A DNA stretch of 12,731 nucleotides from Opitutia bacterium (lineage in GTDB: Bacteria > Verrucomicrobiota > Verrucomicrobiia > Opitutales > Seribacteraceae): assembly GCA_018695085.1 (NCBI GenBank), contig JABHOU010000502.1, positions 1-12,731 of the forward strand, in the 5' to 3' direction. A model generated the notes under the pieces. The model ran no database searches and was not told where the DNA came from. It saw nothing but the letters and a program-made list of their open reading frames with translations. Both the position numbers and the translations under genes were made by a program. Positions 6,612 to 12,731 of this stretch are shown here, piece after piece; the first letter of the stretch is position 1; every line of letters starts with the position of its first letter.

Positions 6612-7832
6612 TCAAGATTGCTGAACAAGGTTTTTCGCTACATCGGACCGATAAGCCTGAAGAGCTGGCAAAAAACCGCTTAACAGTCCTACGGCAAGCA
6701 TACCGATTGGGACATAAAGGAAGCTCGGATCATAGGTAAAAGGCTCAAGTAGTACTCCTGTTTGTTCCCGTACCACGGAAGCCGCGAACAGCCCGATGCC
6801 GAGATAAGAAATAAAAGCGCCCAAAATCCCGAATAGAGTAATCAAGACGGCTTGAACAAGAACGACCGCAGTGACCGTAGAGCGCCTAGCGCCGAGACTA
6901 CGAAGGATGGCAATTTCACGACGACGTTCGTTCATGGCATTCCGCAAGATAGCGAGAATCACGCAAACAGCGACGAACGCGACGAGATAAGCGATAACCT
7001 CCAAAACGCGCTGAAACCAAACCAAGCGTTCGAAGAAACTCGCAAGGGTACCCGCAACCGGCCATGCGAGTGTGGCTACATTGCCTTGTTTGTTGTACTT
7101 CATATCTAGCATGAAACCAGCTGAGCCCTTGAGGTTAAGAAGAACGGCACTAACGTCGGAAGCGGTCTTTGGATCGTGCCCATCCATAAGTTGAATACCC
7201 TTTATCGGAATCCAAATCACTTTGTCAGCTGGTGTTCCGGTAGCCTCTAGTATACCGACTACGACGTAAATATCCTTATGCTTCGCCTCTTCCTTAAAGA
7301 TAAGGCCGTGGTAAGGGTGGAAAGTATCACCGACCTTCAATCCAAGCTTTCGAGCGACAAAGCCCCCGACGAGAGCCTCTTTGGCATTATCGGTAAAAAA
7401 ACGACCGCCGGGTTGAGCCATATACTTTCTACCCTTTCTCCACTCATGTTTTTCGAACATTTCGGAAAGTGTTCCGACAAGACGAAAGCCATGGTAGTTG
7501 TCGCCTACGGCAAGCGGATAGGCTTCGCTCACGCCTCGAGTACCGCGAATGAGCTCATATTGCTCCCATGAAAGATTTCCTGGAGATGCTTCCAGATGAA
7601 AGAGCGCGTTGAGAACAAGTTGCAACTTGGAACCCCTTGCTCCGAGGACCGCATCATAGCCTCCGGCGGAACGGGAAAATGCGTTTTTAGCTTCCTCCTT
7701 GATTTTCCAAGTACCAACAAACAGACCACCCGCCAAAGCTATCGCAAGCGATGCCACTATTGTGGAAAAGGCATATTGCCGTAAACCGCGAAGAGCAAGG
7801 AAGAGGATTACCCATGGACCCGAAAAAAACAT
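6612..7832 (-). CDS. MacB/FtsX-like ABC transporter permease of the DUF3299-linked type
   Basis: This 406-residue inner-membrane protein has four predicted helices: about 20-42, 278-296, 322-352 and 369-392. A periplasmic domain (43-270) lies between the first two. The cytoplasmic coupling motif RRREIAILRSLGARR (303-317) and the end SGFLPALQAYRSDVA are typical of FtsX/MacB permeases. The stretch DAVLGARGSKLQLVLNALFH followed by SPGNL matches, from memory, a permease subgroup that travels with DUF3299 proteins. The ATG lies 4 nt after the ATPase stop, so the two are surely co-expressed. The periplasmic domain was copied into the lipoprotein gene two positions downstream. The substrate is unknown: either export or lipoprotein/metal handling is possible. 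Confidence 0.9.
   Translation of the reverse strand: MFFSGPWVILFLALRGLRQYAFSTIVASLAIALAGGLFVGTWKIKEEAKNAFSRSAGGYDAVLGARGSKLQLVLNALFHLEASPGNLSWEQYELIRGTRGVSEAYPLAVGDNYHGFRLVGTLSEMFEKHEWRKGRKYMAQPGGRFFTDNAKEALVGGFVARKLGLKVGDTFHPYHGLIFKEEAKHKDIYVVVGILEATGTPADKVIWIPIKGIQLMDGHDPKTASDVSAVLLNLKGSAGFMLDMKYNKQGNVATLAWPVAGTLASFFERLVWFQRVLEVIAYLVAFVAVCVILAILRNAMNERRREIAILRSLGARRSTVTAVVLVQAVLITLFGILGAFISYLGIGLFAASVVREQTGVLLEPFTYDPSFLYVPIGMLAVGLLSGFLPALQAYRSDVAKNLVQQS
7056..7703 (-). repeat. Duplicated periplasmic-domain segment, copy in the permease
   Basis: This is the partner of 5042-5689 and encodes permease residues 44-259. It is probably the ancestral copy, since it sits in the normal four-helix permease architecture. 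Confidence 0.88.
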
Positions 7833-7836
7833 TATG

Positions 7837-8520
7837 CTATTCCTTCATCGCCTGAGCAAAAGCTCGGTTGATATCTTTCCAATCAAAATTCTTGTCAAAG
7901 CCACTTACAACTTTCTCATCGTGACTAACGAGGAGAAGAGCGGCCCCGACTTCGACACAAAGCTCTCGAAGAAGATTCAAGGCAATTCGGGCATTGGCAG
8001 GGTCGAGGTTTCCCGTGGGCTCATCAGCCAAAACAAGCTTCGGGCGGTTGGCCAAGGCTCGGGCGAGGGCTACACGCTGCTGCTGGCCTATGGAGAGCTG
8101 GCTTGGATAATGATTTAGACGATGGGACAAACCCACCCTGTCCAGCAATTCCTTGGCCCTGCTCTCGTCCGAATTGTCGGCAAAAGCCATTGCCATCATA
8201 ACGTTCTCAAAACAATTTAATCCTTGAAGCAGATTGAAAGACTGAAAAACATAACCTATGTCGGAAGCCCGGAGGTGATCGCGAGCCGACTCGTTCAATT
8301 TAGAAACTTCAGTCCCATCGAAAACAATCAAGCCCTTATCCGGACTGAGTATACCGGCCAATAAATGGAGAAAGGTCGTCTTGCCCGAGCCACTTTCACC
8401 TCTCATGCCACAAAGTTCGCCATTGGTAATTGAGAATGTTTCAACATCTACAACAAGACTTTGTCCACCATCGGGAGAGGCAAAGCTCTTACGCAGATCA
8501 TTAACTTCCAAAAAAGACAT
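7837..8520 (-). CDS. ABC transporter ATP-binding protein, first gene of the DUF3299 operon
   Basis: This 227-residue cytoplasmic ATPase should drive the permease encoded 4 nt downstream. Motifs are complete: Walker A GESGSGKTT (41-49), Q-loop Gln93 in YVFQSFNLL, signature LSIGQ (142-146), Walker B LVLADE (162-167) with Glu167, and switch His200 in LVSHDE. It belongs to the same LolD/MacB-like group as the ATPase at 3348-4028. The two are clearly diverged, so the operons are not recent duplicates of each other. The start is ATG, without an evident ribosome binding site. The operon promoter should lie in the 173-nt divergent gap shared with the arsenate reductase gene. Confidence 0.94.
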   Translation of the reverse strand: MSFLEVNDLRKSFASPDGGQSLVVDVETFSITNGELCGMRGESGSGKTTFLHLLAGILSPDKGLIVFDGTEVSKLNESARDHLRASDIGYVFQSFNLLQGLNCFENVMMAMAFADNSDESRAKELLDRVGLSHRLNHYPSQLSIGQQQRVALARALANRPKLVLADEPTGNLDPANARIALNLLRELCVEVGAALLLVSHDEKVVSGFDKNFDWKDINRAFAQAMKE

Positions 8521-8693
8521 AATTTAGACTAATCATGGGAACGAAACCTTTCATAATTGGCAAGCCGGATGGTAGAAAAACATTAGATTTGTCATACCTA
8601 AACGACCAAATTACCTTTCCGATATTGAATGGAAGTTTAATTTTCACACAGGACTACTTGACGATTCGAACATGTTTACCTTGAAATACGAAT
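8521..8693. other. Divergent intergenic region between ABC operon and arsC
   Basis: Both flanking genes read outward, so promoters for each must lie here or overlap the starts. Toward arsC, TTGACG (8658-8663) is a reasonable -35, followed 18 nt later by TGAAAT, which matches the -10 consensus at 4 of 6 positions. If real, it would give a nearly leaderless arsC transcript. I saw no convincing promoter toward the ATPase and no clear operator palindrome. Confidence 0.3.
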
Positions 8694-9113
8694 ATGCAAA
8701 AAGTTCTCTTCGTATGCATTCACAACAGCGCTCGTTCTCAAATGGCGGAAGCTTTTCTGAATAAATTAGGCGATGGTAATTTCACTGCAGAAAGTGCAGG
8801 GATTGAACCGGGAACCCTAAACCCAATCGTCGTTGAAGCTATGCTGGAACTGGGATTGGATATTTCGAAAAACACTTGCGACTCCGTCGAGCGCTTCATA
8901 CCTAGAGGTGAAGAGTTCGACTGTGTGATCACAGTCTGCGACGAAACGTCCGCGGAACGATGCCCGACCTTTCGGGGAGCAACCACAAGATTGCATTGGG
9001 GGTTCCCCGATCCATCCGGCTTGCAAGGAACGAAAGAAGAGAAACTTAACAGGACTCGTGAAATCCGCGATCTAATCGAAGCTAAAATCGATCAATGGAT
9101 AAGTAAGGGTTAA
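8694..9113 (+). CDS. arsC: Arsenate reductase, low-molecular-weight phosphatase type
   Basis: This cytoplasmic enzyme of 139 residues reduces arsenate to arsenite using a cysteine relay, normally recharged by thioredoxin. The N-terminal loop VCIHNSARS holds the catalytic Cys8-x5-Arg14-Ser15 signature. Cys82 (VITVCDE) and Cys90 (ERCP) sit where the relay cysteines of the thioredoxin-coupled family occur. Asp106 in FPDPSG is the expected acid of the phosphatase fold. Length fits the family. No ArsR regulator, ArsB/Acr3 pump or arsM is nearby, so arsenite would have to leave by a pump encoded elsewhere. It lies next to phosphate uptake genes, which makes sense because arsenate enters through phosphate carriers. 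The downstream convergent gene ends 1 nt away. A plain tyrosine phosphatase is less likely given the spaced cysteines. Confidence 0.9.
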   Translation: MQKVLFVCIHNSARSQMAEAFLNKLGDGNFTAESAGIEPGTLNPIVVEAMLELGLDISKNTCDSVERFIPRGEEFDCVITVCDETSAERCPTFRGATTRLHWGFPDPSGLQGTKEEKLNRTREIRDLIEAKIDQWISKG

Positions 9114-9114
9114 A

Positions 9115-9366
9115 TCAATCTGTAATCAATTCCATAGACCATCGATCATACGCCTCTCTCTGTTCATGAGCATTTTGAGCCTGATGCTTTAATTGTAAGT
9201 ATTCTGCACCAGAAAGTTCTCCTCTACTTTTAGCCGCTTCAATTTCATTGAGTTGTGAAGAATAAACTTGTTGGCTATGCGTTTGGCAACCCACGCTTAA
9301 GCCAACGCAAGCACAGATAAGTAAAACTGTCATAATGCCGCACCTTGCAGATTTCCTACCCTTCAT
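9115..9366 (-). CDS. Small putative lipoprotein, unknown function
   Basis: This 83-residue protein has a basic start (MKGRKSAR), a hydrophobic run and LSVGC, where Cys27 could be lipidated, although Ser at the -3 position is not ideal. The mature part is polar and probably helical. It includes EIEAAKSRGELSGAEYLQLKHQAQNA, which recalls the short 'G-x-L-S/T-x-x-E-Y/F' helical motif of SHOCT-like small proteins; this likeness is loose. A second possible start is the ATG at 9333, which has a better ribosome binding site (AAGGTG, 7 nt upstream) but loses the basic head of the signal peptide. It converges on arsC with a single base between stop codons. I infer no function. Confidence 0.6.
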   Translation of the reverse strand: MKGRKSARCGIMTVLLICACVGLSVGCQTHSQQVYSSQLNEIEAAKSRGELSGAEYLQLKHQAQNAHEQREAYDRWSMELITD

Positions 9367-9626
9367 TCCCTTACTAAACGAATTTCGTAGGGCCTAGTCA
9401 AGACCCCTGCTAAAAGTCTGTTTTTAACTGATAAATTGAAATTTGGTGGGGCAAGTGTTCCACAGTAGAGCAGTGCGTTATAGAGCGTTATAGAGTGTGA
9501 TACTAACGAGGCATCATGAGGTATCACTAAAGCGTTAGGGGTTTCCAAAGGGGGGGAACGATAGGACAGGGAACTCCTAAGCCCTCCGTCAAATGAGGCT
9601 TCGCCAATTCGACTACCGGTGATTCG
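9367..9626. other. Intergenic region with short tandem and inverted repeats
   Basis: This 260-nt stretch lies between the Na+/phosphate carrier's end and the small lipoprotein's start. It contains two tandem copies of GCGTTATAGA (9475-9494), a 7-bp inverted repeat GTGATAC/GTATCAC (9497-9503 and 9521-9527, loop 17 nt), a nested CTAACG/CGTTAG pair (9503-9508 and 9533-9538), and a G7 run at 9550-9556. An in-frame open stretch at 9363-9548 on the - strand has no recognisable protein character. No classic terminator with a T-run was found. Confidence 0.45.
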
Positions 9627-11459
9627 TCAGACAACATGATTGAGAGCGTGAACGATGTTTAGGGCATCGTTACCGATCCTTTCCATCTCGTTTAGAATAT
9701 CCACGTAGATCATCTCCGCCTTCACGTTAACGGACTCCTTCATGCGCTTTACGGCACTCTTGCGAAGCATTTTTCTAGAGGCGTCGATACGGTTCTCAAT
9801 CTCCTCCGCCACCTCCATCTCGGGAAGGATCGTCTTGTCCTTCAAGTGAGTCTGGTAAAGGTCCATGAAATCGAGGATTTGTTCAGAGAAAACCTTTATT
9901 TCCTTCTTTGTTTCGGCTGGTAGAATACGTTGCTTTCGGTATTTACGATTGGCCAACTGCGTAAGGCGATGACAGCAGTCTCCGATATCCTCCAGTTCGG
10001 CAGTTACCCGAAGAAGAGAGGTCACATGCAAAGCGCTTTCTCCAGCCAGACTTTCCGTTGTGCAGTGAATGAGGGTTTGAGTGATTTCAAAAGCCAACTC
10101 ATCACACTTATCCTCTAATTCGTTAAGCTCATTGATCAATTCGCCCCTATCCTCCTCGGGGTGCTCGAATACGTCGACGAAACCTTCGAACATATATCGA
10201 GTCACTGCGGCCAAACGGTCCACCTCCGCCTCGACCAACGCAAGATTAAGTTCTCCGGTCTTCGGCAACAAACCCGACCCTTCGTAGTGAATCGATGCGA
10301 GACTCCCGGGAACAGGATCCTTATCCGTTCGTTTCCGCGGTTTAACCATCTTCTCGGCCAATCTACCCAAATGAGGCGCAAAACCAATTAGCAAGCAGAT
10401 ATTACAAAGATTGAAAAGTGTATGGAATAAGGAAAGGTGAAGGGGAATGTTAACGTCGACAATTGCCTTCCTCGCTTTTCCATCCTCAAGTCTCTCACCT
10501 TCTTGCAAATGAGCTTTACGATAGTTAGCCAATTCCTCCTTAGTTACGTCATTCTGATAGATAGCGCCTGGCATGATTTCGTCGACTATGCCGATGAAAG
10601 GATAGAATAAAACCAACATCCAACAGACCCCTGTCAAATTAAAAAGAAGATGGGCTCTAGCCGCTCGCTTTGCATTTAAATTGGCTCCCAAAGAAGCCAG
10701 CCATGCCGTAACCGTCGTCCCAATGTTTTCACCCAACACGATGGCCGCGGCAATCTCGAAATTAATCCAACCGTTAATGGCCACAATAATCGTAATGCCC
10801 ATAGCAGCTGAAGACGATTGAACGAGAAGGGTCAAAAGAATGCCGATGACAAGGAAGATTAGAACGGAACCGAAACCGAAACTGTTCAATTTCTCTACAA
10901 AGGACTGAATCTCCTGCACGAGGAGTTGGTCGTTCGGTTCAGTACTCTTAAGAAGAGATTTAACGTCGGGCACTGCATCCTTCAATTCGCTTAGGCCGAA
11001 GAAGAGCAAACCAAATCCGACCAATACCTCTCCAAGGTTTTTGAAAACGGGCTTGCTGGCAAAAATCATTGGCAATCCAACACCGATTATAGGCAAAGCG
11101 AGCTTGGAGAGGCTGAATTTCCCGATGGATGCAATAATCCAACCTGTCAAAGTAGTGCCTAAATTCGCACCCATGATGACTCCAATCGACTCCATCAAGG
11201 TAAGGAGCTGAGCATTCACAAAACTCACCACCATAACTGTAGTAGCGGATGAAGACTGGACAAGGCAAGTGACCAAGAGTCCCGTCATGAGTCCGAAGAA
11301 ACGATTCTGGGTCATCGTTGCCATTATCTGGCGCATGCCATCCCCCGCCACTTTCTGGATGCCTTCGCTCATCACTCTCATCCCGAAGAGAAAGATACCC
11401 AACCCACCCAACACGTATAAAAAGCCGACTACAAATTCCCAGATGTCAATATTTTGCAT
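9627..11459 (-). CDS. Na+/phosphate cotransporter (NptA type) with C-terminal PhoU-like domain
   Basis: This 610-residue inner-membrane carrier should take up phosphate with sodium. The membrane part (about 8-365) shows the two inverted repeats of the family, each with a QSSSA motif (68-72 and 214-218) and a paired GANLGTT (97-103) and GENIGTT (243-249). A charged soluble loop (about 298-335) interrupts the later helices. Residues about 405-605 are helical and PhoU-like, with ELEDIGDCCHRL (488-499) and EMERIGNDALNIVH (591-604) carrying the acidic metal-binding pattern of PhoU. Such tails are thought to sense or regulate phosphate flux. The gene starts 43 nt after the porin stop in the same direction, so the two probably form one operon for outer- and inner-membrane phosphate passage. 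The ATG has no clear ribosome binding site. Confidence 0.93.
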   Translation of the reverse strand: MQNIDIWEFVVGFLYVLGGLGIFLFGMRVMSEGIQKVAGDGMRQIMATMTQNRFFGLMTGLLVTCLVQSSSATTVMVVSFVNAQLLTLMESIGVIMGANLGTTLTGWIIASIGKFSLSKLALPIIGVGLPMIFASKPVFKNLGEVLVGFGLLFFGLSELKDAVPDVKSLLKSTEPNDQLLVQEIQSFVEKLNSFGFGSVLIFLVIGILLTLLVQSSSAAMGITIIVAINGWINFEIAAAIVLGENIGTTVTAWLASLGANLNAKRAARAHLLFNLTGVCWMLVLFYPFIGIVDEIMPGAIYQNDVTKEELANYRKAHLQEGERLEDGKARKAIVDVNIPLHLSLFHTLFNLCNICLLIGFAPHLGRLAEKMVKPRKRTDKDPVPGSLASIHYEGSGLLPKTGELNLALVEAEVDRLAAVTRYMFEGFVDVFEHPEEDRGELINELNELEDKCDELAFEITQTLIHCTTESLAGESALHVTSLLRVTAELEDIGDCCHRLTQLANRKYRKQRILPAETKKEIKVFSEQILDFMDLYQTHLKDKTILPEMEVAEEIENRIDASRKMLRKSAVKRMKESVNVKAEMIYVDILNEMERIGNDALNIVHALNHVV

Positions 11460-11502
11460 TTATTTGATCAAGTTTGAATGTTTAGAAAAAACGAGGATTC
11501 AT

Positions 11503-12621
11503 TCACCAACTGATTCGAAGCCCAGAAGTAAAGCCCCATCCATCATAATTGTCGCCAGACATGGCTGTATTCATATCGCTGTATTGGATTGCGTTCTGCC
11601 ACTTTACCTTGTGACCGTAGAAGAAGTGATTTATACCTAAAAAACTCTCGCTTAATTTAGTGCTCTTGCCACTGAATAAATCCTTTTCGTACCTTGTTAG
11701 GTTGATAGCGTCACCACCAGAGCTTTTTAAATAAGTGTAGCTAAAAACGGCTTGAGTCTTGTCCGTGATATCGTAAAAAGGCATCAACTGGAGACCGAAA
11801 AGATCGTTCTGGGATCCGTATCCATCTGAAAAGCTTAAGTCTGTCCAAAGGTGAAGGTTGCCCTTCTCGAATTTGGTTACCAATGCAGTTACGTTCTTGT
11901 GATCAGGTTGCTTCGAGGGGTTCGCAGAATCTTCTTGTTGCTTTACATAATCAATTCGCACCAAGGCATTATCCAATTCCAAATTTTCCTTGAAGTTGTA
12001 ACCCAAGGAAAAAACAGCGAAGCAACCGTAATCGAAAACCTCGTCGAACTCGGATCCGAGATCGCTCGAATATATTCCGGCGAAGTACTCCCAGTTATTC
12101 TTACTTCCTGAAAAAGAGAGGCCCGTGTAGTACTCCCTAGAAAACCAGATGTTACTTGCAATCTTACCTCTTTCGAGAGTGTGAAGTTTTTTTGACGAGG
12201 TGGAACCATGCAAGGTAAAAGGAGCCGATTGCTTTCCAATTTTTATCTTCATGCCACCTTCCGAAGACCATGCAAAGTAAGTATCCGTAAGATTTTTGTA
12301 GAGGGGGGAAGGGTTATTTAGGTTCATATCCGCCTCGGAATGGAGGGTGAGGCTATTAAGAAAGGAAGCTTTGAAACCCATACGCAAACGTCTCCAATCG
12401 AAATCGCTTTCGGATCTCCCTACTGCATCATTGTCGAAGCTATGGTAGTCCCCTTGCAAACGGCCAGTAAATGAAAACTTTTGAAGGATTGCATTCTCAT
12501 CGTTTTCATACCAAACCACTTTACTCCAGATGCTGTCGTAAACAGACTGATCACTCTCCTGCCCTTTTGCGAAAACCGCGGAAAGGATCAGTAAGGAAAC
12601 ACTGAGGTTTAAAATATTCAT
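11503..12621 (-). CDS. Phosphate-selective porin O/P-like outer-membrane protein
   Basis: This 372-residue protein is probably a beta-barrel that lets phosphate or other anions cross the outer membrane. Residues 1-18 form a signal peptide ending in AVFA. The rest alternates polar and aromatic residues, as in barrel strands. Features typical of the OprP/OprO family include FSFTGRLQGDYHSFD (49-63), DFDWRRLRMGFKASF (73-87), the KIKIGKQSAPFTL stretch (about 124-136) and a terminal strand ending in aromatic Trp (GLRISW), the usual outer-membrane assembly signal. The family is known for anion selectivity and, in Pseudomonas, for induction by phosphate starvation. Here the partner gene for a Na+/phosphate carrier and the repeat upstream support phosphate. 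Some family members pass other substrates such as pyrophosphate, so the exact substrate is inferred. Confidence 0.85.
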   Translation of the reverse strand: MNILNLSVSLLILSAVFAKGQESDQSVYDSIWSKVVWYENDENAILQKFSFTGRLQGDYHSFDNDAVGRSESDFDWRRLRMGFKASFLNSLTLHSEADMNLNNPSPLYKNLTDTYFAWSSEGGMKIKIGKQSAPFTLHGSTSSKKLHTLERGKIASNIWFSREYYTGLSFSGSKNNWEYFAGIYSSDLGSEFDEVFDYGCFAVFSLGYNFKENLELDNALVRIDYVKQQEDSANPSKQPDHKNVTALVTKFEKGNLHLWTDLSFSDGYGSQNDLFGLQLMPFYDITDKTQAVFSYTYLKSSGGDAINLTRYEKDLFSGKSTKLSESFLGINHFFYGHKVKWQNAIQYSDMNTAMSGDNYDGWGFTSGLRISW

Positions 12622-12699
12622 ACAATTGGTTTTGCTGAATGAAAGATTGTGAGTTTACCAAACAAAATAGCAGATACAAATTACGATCTTGCGAAGAAA

Positions 12700-12719
12700 A
12701 CGTTACAATTACGTTACAA
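12700..12719 (-). promoter_or_regulatory. Pho-box-like direct repeat upstream of the porin operon
   Basis: Read toward the porin gene, the sequence is TTGTAACGT-AA-TTGTAACGT: two identical 9-bp units with an 11-bp period. PhoB-type activators bind direct repeats spaced by 11 bp, one helical turn, so the layout matches although the unit differs from the enterobacterial CTGTCAT. It ends 78 nt before the ATG. I could not assign a confident -10 between them. The window ends 12 nt beyond, so further copies may be missing. Confidence 0.5.
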
Positions 12720-12731
12720 ATTCCGGCAACA

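Noticed and set aside
7699..8118. 139-residue + strand open frame across the permease/ATPase junction
   Set aside because: It is antisense to two genes with complete ABC motifs.
9363..9548. 61-residue open frame on the - strand
   Set aside because: It lies mostly over the repeat-rich intergenic stretch, has no ribosome binding site and no domain-like character.

Overview
The window comes from a Gram-negative bacterium of moderate G+C content. It encodes lipoproteins with lipoboxes, an outer-membrane porin and several proteins whose closest relatives, as I recall them, occur in Planctomycetes and Verrucomicrobiota. A member of the PVC superphylum, plausibly a marine verrucomicrobium, fits best. 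This is inference from protein style, since the window holds no rRNA or marker gene. Shine-Dalgarno sequences are mostly weak, which also fits that group.

Region 1 (1-670, + strand) holds an exported cyclophilin-type peptidyl-prolyl isomerase with a lysine-rich tail. Region 2 (837-4303, + strand) is a compact four-gene operon with overlapping stops and starts. Its genes encode a cysteine-rich single-pass membrane protein of unknown function, an FtsX/MacB-like ABC permease, its ATPase, and a MoaD/ThiS-like beta-grasp protein ending in Gly-Gly. Region 3 (8520 down to 4313, - strand) is a second, unrelated ABC operon that converges on the first with only 9 nt between stop codons. Its order is ATPase, MacB-like permease, DUF3299-type lipoprotein, then a remarkable chimeric lipoprotein.

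The chimera carries a free-standing copy of the permease's periplasmic domain, collinear without gaps and about 79% identical over 216 residues by hand count. This copy is joined through a proline-rich linker to a second DUF3299 domain. The system therefore encodes both a membrane-embedded and a lipid-anchored version of the same periplasmic domain, plus two versions of DUF3299. This is the strongest candidate for an undescribed arrangement in the window.

Region 4 (8694-12731) has a phosphate/arsenate theme. It contains a low-molecular-weight-phosphatase-type arsenate reductase (+), a small lipoprotein (-), a Na+/phosphate cotransporter with a PhoU-like tail (-), and an OprP-like porin (-) upstream of it in a probable two-gene operon. 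A perfect 9-bp direct repeat with 11-bp spacing lies upstream of the porin and looks like a Pho box, suggesting induction by phosphate starvation. Working model: the porin admits phosphate (and arsenate) to the periplasm, the Na+-coupled carrier brings it inside, and ArsC deals with arsenate that enters with it. No RNA genes, CRISPR arrays, insertion sequences or transposases were seen.
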